Assembly: GCA_963573315.1 (NCBI GenBank) | Contig: OY752153.1 | Location: forward strand, 744,001-808,000 | DNA length: 64,000 nucleotides | Direction: 5' to 3' | Source of the DNA: Entomortierella parvispora | Lineage: Eukaryota; Mortierellomycota; Mortierellomycetes; Mortierellales; Mortierellaceae | Part shown: in pieces, positions 1-12,957 of the stretch | Position numbering within the stretch: the first letter of the stretch is position 1 | Layout: each line of letters starts with the position of its first letter | Program-made: the position numbers and the translations under genes | Notes under the pieces: generated by a model | What the model saw: the letters and a program-made list of their open reading frames with translations, nothing else | What the model was told of the DNA's origin: nothing | Databases searched by the model: none

Positions 1-3000
1 ACTGAAACCCAGAAATCTGTTGGGTCTTGGTGAACGGCGACCTCCTTGGGGTTGTACATCTGATCAAAGGTGGGGCACATCACCTTGGGCAGTCCAATGA
101 TGAAAAAGATCACAATCGCAGACAGCCAAAAAACAATGAGGCAGAGGGTCACTTTCTCACGCCATGCCATTTGAACATCAGGGCGCTTCATCCGACCACA
201 GAAGCTAAGGAATGCGGAAGGAATCCAGAAAGTGTTCATCCAAACAAACGCAACCCAAGCTCGGCGTGTCTTCGTCTTCGCTTTTGGGGGTTGAACAGAT
301 TCGTCCGCTTTCGTTCTGTTCAATGCTAGGGTCGGTTTTCGCTTTAGGTCACCATCTGTCCTGTCGTAGCCTCTGAACATCATTTGACTGCAACGACAAT
401 GGTAAGGAAGCCATTAGTAAAATATTAAAAAAGCATCAGCGATAAAATGATCGCCCAGGTCGCCAAATCGTCTTCCCTTACCTTTCATTGTCAACGCCTG
501 GTGTATCAATGGTCTTGTTATCGGACACAGGCGAGTCAGAGTCGCGAAGGTACGTCTGATATCCAGGGTTGTATCCAGGATTATACCCTACAAAGCCAGA
601 CTCGGCCGCGTTAGGATACGCATGCGAAACCTGAGACGTGTCTGACTTGTCCGACGCATCAGACTGCGCTCGAGGCCTGTACGCGGTCAAGAGCTGCGTG
701 CTCACGTTGGAGTCATCACCAGTCATGGGTGCCTTGTATGCCAAGGACTCATTTGTCGGAGGTGTGACGAAGCTGCTGAACTGACGCTGCTCCTCTGGAT
801 CAGCTTCAAAACCGACCGAGCCTCCTTCAGTTCTCTCGATCGAGATACAATCGTTCTCTAATGCACTCCATACTGAGAATGAGAGCCAAACATAGCTGCG
901 TCCGATAGCCCCATCGCTTGGCATTTGCCAGCTCAGTAGACTCGCCAGGGCTCTGCACTGGTCTGAATCTGGAGCAGCTTTGTCGTAAGATAGCCCACGT
1001 CGCTCAAAGAGCACCTTATATCGTTGTAAAAAGGAGGCATGATCAAACGAGACGCAGTAATCAGCTCTGACTTTGGACTGGACAAGGGCGTTCAGTTTGA
1101 AGGACTCAATCTGTGACCTAACGAAGACAGGGTCGCATTCGATGAGGCCCTCGGACATGCGATTGTTGGGTCGGATATGCACAACCTGATATAGTTGAGT
1201 CCCATCGAGCGAAGTGCAAATATCCCGCAAGGTCGAGTGGAGTTGCTTGATCACTGTCGAGACCGCATTGTTGGACCGTCCCTTCCTTCGCGCTTGAACC
1301 TGAGTCTGTTTGCTCTTTCTGACACTAGGCTGTCGAAGAGGCATAGTTGAGAGCTGAGCCTTGACAATTGTCTCCTTGGACCGAGGATGGCTTTCCATGA
1401 CCAACGAAGGATTGGATTCAAGCAGTTGGAGCATAAAAGGGCTATGCGAAGTCTGGAAGAGTGAGATGAAGTCTGGCGAAAGAATATCCTGGTTCTTGAC
1501 GAAGAAACTGGCGAGGTTGTATTGCACATCGCCTCCATAATGTCTGACTCCAAAGGAGGAAGCGTAGGCGGATCCACTGATGTAGGAGCTATTGGACTGG
1601 AAGGCTCGGTTCATTCCAGGCAGCATCGAGCTGGATTCGGTGTCACTGGACTCTTTACCAGCCTTGAGCGTTGCCTCGTGCAGGAACTTTACCAAACCGC
1701 GAGGCGAGGCATCCGTAAGAGTGTCCATTCCACAAAGAAGGTCGATGCTGGCTTGACTGCGCTCGTCAAGCTTCGGCTCTGTAACCAAAAGACCATCGGC
1801 AGTCATGGTCTGAGGGTCTTCAACAAAGGTTTTTTGTTGCAAGAATCCTTGTAATGCCTCGTTACAAAAATTGGTGCAAAAGTTTTCAAATCCTGTGGGT
1901 GAGTGAGCATCGAATCCGGGCATGTCCAAGATACCGATGAAGGACACTTGATCCTCTTGTCTTCTACACATCTGCTTGTTCATGGCCTCGACCAAGTACG
2001 TGAAGACAAGGCTATACAGGCCCCTGGCTAAACTGTCGCACTGCCTCTTGGCTGCTTCAGAATCCAGAATCACCGTGCACATGTCACCAGCAATCATTTT
2101 GCGCTTGTAAGAGAGTGCCTGCTGCAGAGCATCTATTTCGAACGAGAAACTCATCCTGGTTAGACATTGCTCAAGGAGAGTCGCACCTTGTTTTTGACCG
2201 GTAAAGCAGTTGTGTACCTTCTTCAACTCCTAACAAATCCGCGACATGCTCAAAGATGTGTCTTTGTCGTGGAACAGTCGCCATGACGGTAGGGTCCAAA
2301 GTCGAGTCTACATAGTCGATCCTGCCCAAGTGGAGTATCGCAGCCAAAAGCTGCCATATTTGAGAAATCGCCTTCGGTTTAAACCCCATGGCGGCAAAAG
2401 CTGGCGTTAAATTGACACTGGCATTTGCTTGGTCCTTGTGAGGGTGATAAGGAAGGTAGCGGAACTCGGAAATATTGTTACCGAGTCGAAGTCGCTTTCG
2501 GTCCTCGTTGGACGCATCCCGGAACATTGCATAGAACACTTGATAAGACCCAAGATGATTGGGCGCATCCGTGACAAGGTCCTGGCTGAGCATAAAGGGT
2601 AAGAGCTTGGCCCCAAAGAGTCGTCCTTTGGCCTTGTATTGCAGCTCCAGATAGAGCGAGTGTCTCGACGCATTAGGTCCGTGCTCGGACAAGCAATTAC
2701 CAAAGGCTTCCAGGATATCACGCGATGCTCTGATCTGGGCAGCGATCTTGGACTCATGGTTTGCCTTAGTGCCGAGCCGGATTAGCTGCTGGACGAGAAA
2801 GCGCTGAGAGGTGGTTTTTCCCGATCCGGCAACACCGCTTTGCAGTAAGGAAGTAAGGAGAAAAGAACGGAAAGAGATGGCCAGGGGCAGGAGTTAGTTT
2901 CGGTGAGGAGTGCTGGGGCCTGGTGTACACATGGATGAATAGGGTTCTTTGAGACCTCCCCCATAACAGGGCGGACGAGAGAGTTCCCAAGATAAGAGAG

Positions 3001-3505
3001 CGGGAATCAAGATGACCTCCACGGAAATGGAAATGAAAAAAAGGGCTGAAACGATGGGGACGAAACAAAGAGCAGGGGAGGAGACATGAAAACGACCAGC
3101 GCCTTACCTTAAAACTACACCCTGGTCCAGTTCTGTTCTCTTCATATGAAAGTGCATGGTGGTGGCGAGTTCAAAGATATGGGGCTCCAATGACGAGGTG
3201 GCTGGTGTAGTCCCAGGCCGCTGCTGTTGTGGCGATTGTGTCTGGGGTTGCTGTTGCTGTTGTTGTGTGAGCGCCAGATCAACATAGAGCTGACCGTTAG
3301 CCTCCGTGTAGATATTCAAGGCATGGTTAGGATTGACGGCAATCAGAGTCGAGGTGCCCACACGGGTGTAGGGCAGACCGAGATGGTGGCGACGTGTTAG
3401 GGCCGAGAAGAGGGCGTCTTGGGTCAAGAGCTCACCATCCTGGATACTCTCAGACGACGAGGACCCTTGCCTGGCCAGTGCGAGCAGATCTTGTGGGGGA
3501 AGCAT
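1..3505 (-). CDS. Chitin synthase with N-terminal myosin motor-like domain (class V/VII type), 3' end outside window
   Basis: The enzyme polymerises UDP-GlcNAc into cell-wall chitin at the plasma membrane. Its myosin-like head is thought to help deliver or anchor it at sites of growth. The model is complement(<1..387, 482..2132, 2218..2837, 3108..3505), with GT-AG introns of 94, 85 and 270 bp and frame kept through about 1018 residues. Visible features are the P-loop GVAGSGKTT just after intron 1, a switch-I-like GPNASRHS, the switch-II-like LDMPGFD, and a Gln-rich insert near residues 85-110. The last exon has the family hallmark TRRAWVAFVWMNTFWIPS, followed by a hydrophobic segment (LCLIVFWLSAIVIFFIIGLP). 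The GT2 catalytic part (QRRRW region) lies beyond the left edge. The start is ATG at 3505. I cannot separate class V from class VII without the missing C-terminus. Confidence 0.93.
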
Positions 3506-4160
3506 GCTGTGGACTGATCAGGTGGGTAATCCGGCAAAGCGATGAAAAAAGGGGAGCGGGAGGGAAGACGATGGAATGCGTGCGATGGAAGAAAGATGTG
3601 AATGGGAGATGTAAGAGTGGTGGAAGTTGGAGGCAAAGGGCGCCACCAAGGAATGTAGCCGAGTCGCTGGGTGCTTGTGTCCAGCGCTGGTGGATATGGG
3701 AAGAACAAGGAGAGGGCGCGCGACCAGAAGACGACCGACAGAAGTGAGGACGGAGGAGGGTGCTGCAGCCGGTCGAGGCCAGAAACGGGACAGACGGAGG
3801 GATGGAGGGAGGGAGGGAAGAAGGAAGGAAGGAGTGAACAGACGAGGAGAGAAGAAGGACGAGAAGGAAGAAAGAAACAGAAAGAAACAGGACCATGACC
3901 ATGACCATCCCGCACCCACTCATAGCCTTGGACGAACAACAACAACAACAACAACAACACAACAACAACCCAAGCTGCAAGGACCTGCAATCAAATAAAA
4001 GCACAATAATAATAACACGCTGATCAGTTTTTAAAAATAGGGTCGTGTTGTGTCGGTGTCACTCGACGTCCTTCTTTGTCGCTCTGTCCACCCTCTCCGC
4101 ACCAGAAATAGAAAACGCTTGTTCGGTGCGATCTTACAACATGCACATGTACCTCTGGAC
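3506..4160. promoter_or_regulatory. Intergenic region upstream of the chitin synthase gene
   Basis: This 655-bp stretch separates the chitin synthase start from the 3' end of the solute-binding protein gene. Read on the chitin synthase strand it is strongly pyrimidine-rich (about 3690-3900), as is common in fungal promoters. The ORFs here on both strands are low-complexity Ser/Leu/Phe or Arg/Glu/Lys translations of that tract and are not supported as genes. It probably holds the chitin synthase promoter and the neighbouring terminator. No individual element is certain. Confidence 0.5.
3936..3969 (+). repeat. (CAA)n microsatellite
   Basis: A run of CAA triplets with one interruption, in the putative 5' leader or promoter of the chitin synthase gene. 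Confidence 0.85.
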
Positions 4161-5612
4161 CTACCCTTCCTCCTCAGTTCTGCCAGCTACGCCAACAATT
4201 CGTTCTGCCTCCGTCCTCATCCGAGCAGCCGCCTCCTCGACGCCGATCCGCCCCATCATCGCGTCCTGGATCATTGGGAATAGTCCGTCTTCCAGCTCTG
4301 GGTAGGCCTCCAGATGCGGGAACATGGCCATATCCGATTCGACCGTTTCACACAGGCACTTCAATCGCTCCCTGTCTAATAGCCTCCACACGCCTTCACT
4401 CTCGGCGTCTGTTACTTGAGCCGGCGCAGTTGTGTCTACCAACCGCTGAAGCACTGCTTTCTTGGTTGGGAAACTCCCGGAGCCTGAGGCTTCAAGCCAT
4501 TGCTGGTCGTCTCTGGTCAGGAACTTCAAGAGCATCAATGCAGCCTCGGGGTGCCGGCAGCTCTTTGGAATTGCAAAAGAATGCATGCCCGAGTACGCAG
4601 AACGTCTATTGTTTCTACCACAGGGGTATCTCATCACACCGATCCTTGGTGGGGCTGCCTCCGATGACGAACATGACAGCAGTTTTTGTTTCATCTCTCC
4701 GTAATACGACGGCCAGTCTGCCACCATGCCACATTTGCCTTCTGCAAACAGATTCGAAACCTCGTCAAAGTAATAAGACTCAATTCCTTGTGGTACGGCA
4801 CCTGTTTCCACAAGCCCTTTCAAGTACTCAAGAACGCGAACTACGATTCCTTCTTCAAAGATCGGACGATCGTCCTGCCCAAATAACTCCTCCCCAGATT
4901 CCATCTCCATCATGGCCAACTCGTAAAAAGTTCCAAAAAGCCCCGAAAGTTTCCCTGGAAAAACATAACCATGCATCGTCTCTTGGACATCCCTTGCATT
5001 TTTACAGGACGGGGCTGGTATAGAGGCCGTGCGAATATGGCTTGCTGCCGCTGCAAGATCCTGCCATGTTTCTGGGACCTTTAGCTCAAGTGTTTCAAAG
5101 ACATCAATCCTGTAGAATAGAACTCGAGTGTCGACCATCCGAGGTAGTTGGAGTAGACGACCATGTACCCTGGATGCTTCTAGTGCCGAAGGCAAAAACG
5201 CGTCTTGATCTTTAACAGAAATTTGGTCCGATCCTAACTCTTGGAGAAAATGTGCTTGGGACGGCGCATATTTGATATGGGTCGAGCACAGATCAAGTTC
5301 AGGAACCGCTCCGCCCTTCGTTTGAGTATCTTGATGATAGTCCTTAAAAGTCTTGGCCAGATAGTCATTCAGAGCTGGGTGCGGGCCTTGGAAGACAATA
5401 TTGACTCTGTGTCCAGTCTCTTGCTCGAAAAGAGGTAGTCGTTCGTATAGGCGATCGTACTGCGGCCCTCCTAAAGTCATGGGATAGATCGTCGGTCAGA
5501 CTCCAGGTTGATTGGAATCATCAATCTATTTCTTGTCTCATGCAAATGCTTTACCAACTACTGCAATCCTGAGCGTGCATGGGCTACTAGAGGGCGGCAT
5601 TGCAGTCGACAT
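4161..5612 (-). CDS. Bacterial-type extracellular solute-binding protein (family 1 sugar-binding fold) in a fungal genome
   Basis: The product resembles periplasmic binding-protein-like II components of bacterial sugar ABC importers. The uninterrupted part starts at ATG 5480, but the family's first beta strand would be missing there. A better model is complement(4161..5470, 5555..5612): donor GTAAAG at 5554, acceptor TTTAG ending at 5471, an 84-bp intron, 455 aa. This joins LRIAVV to GGPQYDRLYERLPLFEQETG, the usual first strand and helix. Family features seen are LPRMVDTRVLFYRIDVFE, VPETWQDLAAAA and LFAEGKCGMVADWPSYYGE. No signal peptide or lipobox is seen from ATG 5612, so a cytosolic product is inferred. 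No importer permease gene lies nearby. Horizontal transfer from bacteria is the likely origin (inference). The intron suggests domestication. The exact start is uncertain. Confidence 0.85.
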
Positions 5613-6699
5613 GAGTTTTATACTTTTTACCGCCCGAGTGCTGTGTGGTGAGAAAGACAAGCCCGGCGGGCTTTGCAAAAAGCCCTCAGAACCAAAAAAG
5701 AGGATGGCGCCCCTTAACAAGATGCAAGTCGAGTGCGAACAACTTGCGCCCAGCATAAAAAGCAGCAGGCATCCACTCGCCGCGTCAAGCGGTGTTTCCG
5801 TTTATTGACGGAGACACATCGGAATACAGCAATAGAGGGTTTCTCACTGTCGGATCAGTCCCCCGATCCTCTTCAAAAGTGGGAACAATGTCGTTTACAG
5901 GTCCGCCTTGCCAATCAGTTTGCGTGCGGGGTGCAACAAGCTCGACTGCTGGTGTCAACCCTATTCGTCCACTGCCTCAACTCGCGCTGTCTGGGCCTCT
6001 TGTGCTCTCCTTCGCTTCGGGGACATGCATTTGCATGTCGGGAAGAGCCCGAAGGGCTTCACGTTTGCTCTCCTCTGCCTACATTCAGCATCGCCTCGAC
6101 CGAAGTGTTTGTCCATTGTTATTATTGGCCGCACACAACTGCCAGGGGAAAGAGAAGTCAATCCAGGGGAACAACAGAAATTAGACTGGAACATGCTGTG
6201 TCGGAGCAGACGCGGCCAATCGAAGTCGAGGCGACTCTTTGTCGTGCATATTCTCTCCTTTCTTCTCAGCAGCTTCACGTCGAGGGATGACGGTGTGGGG
6301 GGTGAGGGTGGACATTGTTTGGAGAGCATACGCGCTTGTTCGGATCCTGGCTGACAGAAAGAACGAAAGAAAGACAGACGTCCGAGGACACTCGGACAGG
6401 GTTTCGGCGGTGCAATGGGTCATTTCTTTTTTTTCATGTTCTTTTGTGTGTGTTCCTTTTTCTTTTCCCTCCTTCTTCTTCTCCTCCTCTTTCTTCTCTT
6501 CCATCCCGCCCGCTGGTTAGTTTCTGCTCTGCTTCCCCAAGGACTGAAACCGCATTCCTCATCCCATCTCGACGGCATTCGCAAAGGAGAATCATTCATC
6601 TCCATTTCCATCGCTTTCTTTTTCACTCCTCAAGTCCTTGTTTCCCTCCCTTGCCCTCCACAAAACTGACTGGAGATCGGCCAACTCTTCCTTTCCTCC
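5613..6699. promoter_or_regulatory. Divergent intergenic region between the solute-binding protein gene and the ABC transporter
   Basis: About 1.1 kb with no supported gene; the overlapping ORFs on both strands lack recognisable domains. A TATAAAA-like box sits just upstream of ATG 5612 on the minus strand. A pyrimidine-rich tract (about 6420-6520) precedes the ABC transporter start. It presumably carries promoters for both divergent genes. Confidence 0.5.
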
Positions 6700-8436
6700 A
6701 TGGCCCCCACATCCTTCGTCAGGTAAGAGCAAACACCCTCAGATCAGACCTGAAGTTAGTATTCGCATCGTAAACCTCTCACACTATTTTTCTATCTACA
6801 GCATTGCAGAAGATGTCCTGCCAGCCCTCTACTCCTTGGCTTCGGTGTTCACCATTGTGTACCTGGCCAAGAAGCCAGTGCAGCTGAGAGAATCCTTTTT
6901 TCTGAATGACAACTACTCGGATGATGAAGACGAGATTGACCAGTCGACGTTCGAAAACGACTCTTTACCTGACAGCTCTGAGGCAATGGAGCTAGTTCAG
7001 ACCCAGTATCAGGCACAGCGCTCGGACGGCATGTCCATCAATCTTGCCCGCCTCGGACTGACCGCTGTTCAACTCGGACTAGCCCTCTTCCTCGTCGTCC
7101 TTTCGCAAACTGACCTCAATGGCATCGAGACAGACAAGGACTCGAATCAGAACCCACACACGACTGTTGAGAATGCAGTTCAGATCACTGGATGGTTATA
7201 TGCGTTGATCCTCTCCCTCATTCACGTTGTCAGACCCCAAGTTGCATTCAATTTCTGTCTGCGGCCAATGATGGATCTGTTTTACATTCTCGAGTTTGCA
7301 ATCATGTCCTTGCACCTGTATGATAACGAGTTGGTTTATCTTCCATCTAACTTTTGGCCCTTGTGGTTCAAATTGGATCTGCTTGCCTGGGCTTGCTGTG
7401 CATTGTTGCTTTGGGTCTCATTGGTGACTCGTCCGTATCAAGTTCCAGCTCTTGTGAAAAGAGTCAAGGAGGATGACACCTGCCGCCCCCCATCGCCTGA
7501 GTATTCGTCCTCTCTTTACTCCCAGTTGACCTTTTCATGGGTCAACCCTTTGGTGTACCTGGGCTACCGACGACCCCTGCAGGACTCCGATCTTGCCGAC
7601 ATCGAACAACACGATTACTCTATCGTCTCTATCCGCCGCTACAATCTCGTCAAGTAAGATTTATCTGCGCTGAAGGCCGCGGACCTTTTTTTTCTGCCTT
7701 TTTTCTCTCTCTTCTCCTCTGGTGTGATGGTGGACATGCGTCTCTGTGTCAACTTCACGACTCTGGGCAGACACAGACGCGGGCGATCAGTGCTCGACGT
7801 GGCGATTTTCCTGGGAAAGGATTGTGTTCGCGGTTGGTGGCACAAACGCTCTCTGTGAATTTCGCTCACATAATCCAGTTCAGCCGGTGGAGGCCGGGGA
7901 TCCTTTCTTTATTTGGTTCTGATTTCGGGATTGTGCACCGAAGACTAGACATGCTAACTATCCGTGTGATGCCATCCCTATTAGGCAGAGTTCACTCTTC
8001 TGGTCCCTGATGAAGGTCCTCAAGTGGGAATTCTTTGCTCAGTTTTTGTGGGCTCTTCCTTGGTGTGTTCTTATTAACGTGTCGCCCTACTGTCTGAACA
8101 AGGTCATCCAGTACGTCGAGTGCAAAGACTGTGGCCCACCTACCGTCGTCCAATACCTCTATGTCTTTGGCCTGTTGGCCTCCTCCCTGCTCGAGTCACT
8201 CTGCAACCAGAATGCCCTTCACATTGGCCGCCGAATCTTTGTCCATACGTTCTCCATCCTTAACGTCGAGATCTTTGGAAAGGCCCTGCGTCGCAAGGAT
8301 ATGGCCTCGCCAGCTGACAAGTCTGAGGAAGAAAAGGCCAACGACAAGAAGAAGGACGGGACCCTCAATATTGCTAGTGAGTTTTCACCTACTCTCCCAT
8401 GAGACGCTATTTATGCCATACAGCTACTAACCAGGC

Positions 8437-8469
<33 letters not shown>

Positions 8470-11400
8470 TCTCTCTTTTTCTCTAGACTTGATTGCCGTC
8501 GATGTCAAGAAGCTGGAGATTCCTTTCAGCTACGTCTTCTATCTGTACGGATTCCCTATCCAGTTCGTCTTGGCCGGTGTTCAGCTATACTGGCTCCTCG
8601 GTAACGCGTCCTTGGTTGGAATTGCCTGTATGTTCCTTACCTACCCGATTCCCGCCAAGCTGTATGCTATGATCATGAAGCTCTTTAAAGACATTATGAG
8701 TACCAAGGACGACCGCATGGATGCCCTAAACGAGATGCTTTCTGCCATTCGCATCGTAAAGTTCTTTGGATGGGAATCCAAGTTTGAGGAAAAAATTACG
8801 GCTGCTCGCGAGAAAGAACTGCAACGTACCAAGGAGTCGTATGTCAAGATGATCTTTACCGACGTTGTTTGGATGATCGTTCCTCTCTTGAATGTGGTCA
8901 TCATCCTGACGGTGTACACTAAGGTCTTTGGTAACGAAATTTCTGCATCTAAAATGTTCACGACTCTCGCACTCTTCAACATCATGCGCCAATCCCTGAA
9001 CATGCTGCCCTGGCAAATCAAAAACACGATGCAGGCAGCTGTTAGTTTGAGGCGTATGAATAAGTTCTTATTGGAAGAGGATCTTGTCAGGGACACCACT
9101 GTAACCAAGATTGAACCCAAGGCCAGCATCATCGCGCCATCCACACCCACCATCGGGTTTGCCAACGCATCGTATATTTGGCCCAACAGGGAACACTCCA
9201 AGAACGAAACACTTACCAAGACCCCAACGAAGGCCTCTTGGACTCAAAAGATAAAGGCCAAGATCTTGAAGACATCTACTATTGTGATTGAGGAGCCTGT
9301 GCCAGAAGTCGAGGCTGTCCAGGAACGCTTCAAGCTCAAAAACCTCTCCATTGACTTCCCAGTCGGAAAGCTCTCTGTTATTGTTGGACCTACTGGATCA
9401 GGAAAATCCGCACTGCTTTTGGCTCTCTTGGGAGAGCTGGAACGCTTGGAAGGAAACACGTATTTGCCTCGTTTGGACTATAGCAGATCGACCCATAGAG
9501 ATCAAGGTTCAGGACTCGCTTATGTTGCCCAGACGGCCTGGTTGCAGAACACGACCATTCGCAACAATATTCTCTTCGGACGGGAGTTTGATCAAGAGCG
9601 TTATGATGCCGTTGTCGAGGGATGTGCCCTTGTCACCGATTTTGATATTTTGGAATCCGGCGATATGACAGAGGTTGGTGAGCAGGGTATCACTCTGTCT
9701 GGAGGCCAGAAGCAGCGTCTTTCTCTTGCTCGCGCCATCTATTCCAATGCCCGAGTGTTGCTTTTGGACGATTGCCTCTCGGCCGTTGACACCCACACTG
9801 GAAAGCATTTGTTCCAGACTTTGACTGGTCCTTTGGTTGAAGGCCGCACTGTCCTGATGGTCACTCATCAAGTTCAGTTGACCATGAAGGCCGCAAGTTT
9901 AGTTGTCGTGTTGAACAAAGGCGAGATTCTTGGCCAAGGAACTCCTGAGGAGGTTGTCCGTAACGAGTGGGTGGATCATATCAGTTTGGCTGAAACTGTC
10001 GATGGCAGCTCGAGCGAAGTCAGCACTCTGCACAATGAGGAGGGTAGTGATCCTCAACCCAAGAAAGATAAGAAGGAAAAGGCTAGCGTAAAGTTGACGG
10101 AAGACGAGAAGAAGGCTGAGGGTGCAGTCAAGTGGCACGTCTACAAGACCTACCTTATCGCGTCGGGTGGATGGCCTTTCTGGATCGGGCTTGTAGTTTT
10201 ATTCTTGACTCGCGAAGTCGTTGACGTTGCCCAAAATGCTTGGCTGGCTGTCTGGGCCAACAAAATGGCTTCTACTACTGGCTCGGCCGCCATCAAATCA
10301 TTCGATTACCTTATGCCAGCCCCTTTTTCTCAGTCTTTGTACTCTTCTTTCACCCCCCCAGGAAACCAGACATTTGGCGCCATGACTATGCATATCTTTG
10401 GCAAGGGCGAACCCGAAACGGTTGATGTTGACTTTTACCTTGGAGTCTACATCTTGCTTAGCGTTTTGACTCTTGTCTTTGCCGCTTTGACAAATTACTA
10501 CACTATTTTTGGAGGACTCGCTGCTTCTCGATCGCTGCATCAGCAACTCTTACGCAAGGTTTCGCGTGCTAAAGTCCGCTTTTTTGACACCACGCCCATC
10601 GGTGAGTATAGGCCCTATTTTCTTTCTTTCTTTCCCGCTCTGTTTCTCCTTTGTGTGTCGTTGAGACAACTCCTGTTGACCTGTTGCTCCATTTTACAAC
10701 ATAGGCCGAATTGTCAATCGCTTCAGTTCTGATATCTCAACCATCGATGACGACGTCAGTAATGGGCTTCAAGGAATGTTTGGATCTTTCGTCACGGTTA
10801 TGGGTATTGTTGTGATCATTTCAGCCAACATGCCAATGTTTATAATTCCTGCCGTATTTATTGTGGCAATCTATGGAGCGATCGGAGCCCTCTATGTCCC
10901 TGTTTCCCGTGACCTGAAACGCTTGAACTCCAACTCCCGTTCTCCAATTTTGAATCACTTCAACGAGGCCCTCAATGGACTTGCCACGATCCGCGCCTAT
11001 GGATTCGAGCGACGATTTCTCTCTAAGAACCTCACGAACCAGGATAACAATAACCGAACCTTCTTTTTGCTTTGGTCCACCAACCGTTGGTTGCATTGGC
11101 GGGTGGATATCGCTGGAGCCTTGGTTGCCTTTATTACCGGCATCCTGATTCTTCAAAACTATGGCAAGATTGAGCCTGGTTGGGCTGCGCTCAGTCTGAC
11201 CTACTCCCTCATGTTCACAGGCACAATCGTGTGGCTAATTCGCATCTATGCTCAGAACGAGATGAACTTGAACTCAGTCGAGCGTGTTGCCGAATATATG
11301 AACCTGGAAGAAGAACCCGCCGCTATCATTGAAGGCTCTCGACCTCCAGCATCCTGGCCTTATGCTGGGGAAATCGTTGTAGATAACTTGACGATGAAGT

Positions 11401-12260
11401 ACGCGCCAGATGCTCCCTCGGTTATCAAGAATGTGTCGTTCAAGATCAACGCTGGAGAAAAGGTTGGAGTCGTCGGTCGTACGGGATCAGGAAAGTCGAC
11501 GTTTGCTATCAGTTTATTCCGCTTCATGGACCCCGTCGGTGGCACCATCACTATCGATGGCATCGATATTTGCAAGATCGGACTTCAGGACCTTCGCTCC
11601 AACCTGACCATCATTCCTCAAGATCCAATTTTGTTCAAGGGTACACTGCGCTCCAACTTGGACCCTTTCGGAGAGCGAGAAGACCGTGAGCTCTGGGAGG
11701 CTCTTCGCCGGAGTCATTTGATCCCTGACACAAAACACTCTTCCAGAACGCAGACTCGCCGCAACAGTCTTGAATTCACCTCCACCGCTGCATCGGACGT
11801 ACCTACCGATACCCCTGAGGATGAGACGGATACTGTTGACCCTACAAAGATCACTCTTGATACTCCCGTCAAAGAAAACGGCTCTAATTTCTCACAAGGT
11901 CAGCGCCAGTTGATCGCGTTGGCTCGTGCTCTTGTTCGCCAATCCAAGATCATTGTCATGGATGAAGCAACGGCCAGTGTTGACTTTGAGACAGATCTCA
12001 AAATTCAAGGCACGATTAGGGAGGAGATGTCCAACTCTACCATTCTAACAATTGCACATCGTATTCGTACGATCGCAGATTTTGACCGCGTGTTAGTGAT
12101 GAATGCGGGTGAGGTGGCCGAGTTTGATACGCCCTTGACATTGATGCGGAGAGAAGGCAGTTTGTTCCGCTCCATGTGTGAACGCTCCTCCGAGTTTGAG
12201 GCTCTATTGGCCATTGCTGAGGAGAAGGAGCGGAAGGACGCCGAAGAGCTGCAGAGATAA
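6700..12260 (+). CDS. ABCC/MRP-type full ABC transporter (multidrug resistance-associated or vacuolar conjugate family)
   Basis: An ATP-driven exporter of conjugated or amphipathic compounds, at the plasma or vacuolar membrane. The model is join(6700..6722, 6802..7653, 7985..8376, 8487..10601, 10705..12260); all introns are GT-AG and frame closes at 1645 aa. The order is a five-helix TMD0 (exon 2), TMD1, NBD1, TMD2, NBD2. NBD1 has Walker A GPTGSGKS, signature LSGGQKQRLSLARA, Walker B VLLLDDCLSAVD and H-loop MVTHQ. NBD2 has Walker A GRTGSGKS, signature NFSQGQRQLIALARAL, Walker B IIVMDEATASVD and IAHR. NBD1 has Asp where the catalytic Glu normally follows Walker B, as is usual for ABCC composite sites. 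NBD2 carries a long polar Ser/Thr/Asp insert just before its signature. The 23-bp first exon is the least certain part. The substrate is unknown. Confidence 0.92.
8436..8482 (+). repeat. (CT)n microsatellite in intron 3 of the ABC transporter
   Basis: An almost pure CT run forms the polypyrimidine tract directly before the acceptor CTCTAG ending at 8486. Length changes here could affect splicing. Confidence 0.85.
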
Positions 12261-12414
12261 GAATGCGGGGGAACCGCCGAACGAAAGCTGCCATATAACC
12301 ATTTATCATAAACAGAGACCTCAGCATTGAAAATAAATAATATACAGATTACATGTTACAGGGTATATGCTTTTCGTAAAGGACTTCAACCTTCGATCTA
12401 TCCGTAGAACTGCT
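12261..12414. terminator. Convergent 3' intergenic region
   Basis: A 154-bp AT-rich spacer between the ABC transporter stop and the 3' end of the minus-strand reading frame. It contains AAAATAAATAA-like sequence that may serve as a polyadenylation signal. Confidence 0.4.
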
Positions 12415-12957
12415 TTATCCAGAGCCACTGCTTCTCCTTGAGGCGTCGGCTGTGAGGGTAGGATATGGATTGACGCCATATTTTTTGGACGTAATAAACG
12501 GCACTGATGAAGCTAATTGACTTGTGGCGCCTGGCTGCAGGGTTTGCTCCTCCGAGCCTGACCTTTCCATATTCTGGTCATTCTCCGTGCCCCTCCTCCT
12601 GTTGTCTTGAGTGTCACTGCTATCAGGATAACCGTCACTAGCACTGCCAGACTCTGTCGAAGGCTGGGGCTCTACTATTGTCAGCACCGTGGCGGCAGGG
12701 ACCGCAAAGCTCGCATCACTCCCCGCTCTGGACCTACTAAAGAAGGCACCGGTACTTGATCCAATCAGTCGCAATTTCCCAGAGATATTGCTGGTGACGC
12801 TTGCGGTCGAGGAAGAACGAGGACGACCCTTTGACGTCCCCTCTACAGAGGAAGTGGAAGATAAATGTGCTTCAGGGACATTCAAGCATGCGCCAGAGGC
12901 TCCTTCCATGTTTGAATTACGTCTGGTCTTGTCATCCTCCGCATCTTCTTTCCCCTG
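12415..12957 (-). other. In-frame continuation of the preceding gene beyond its stop codon
   Basis: After TAA at 12958-12960 the same frame stays open for about 180 codons to TAA at 12415. It begins QGKEDAEDDKTRRNSNMEG and is Ser/Thr-rich like the tail of the upstream protein. Without the stop the protein would be 446 aa. The context (a Gln/Glu-rich helix ending QQQLE, then stop, then QGKE) fits a recent CAA-to-TAA change, stop-codon readthrough, or a sequencing error. I found no frame-preserving intron that would remove the stop. Confidence 0.5.

Noticed and set aside
3424-4004. Long Ser/Leu/Phe-rich minus ORFs and Arg/Glu-rich plus ORF
   Set aside because: Low-complexity translations of a polypyrimidine/polypurine promoter tract upstream of the chitin synthase start.
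5733-6500. Several overlapping 100-185 codon ORFs on both strands
   Set aside because: No domain, no consistent splice structure, overlapping in all frames; treated as intergenic.
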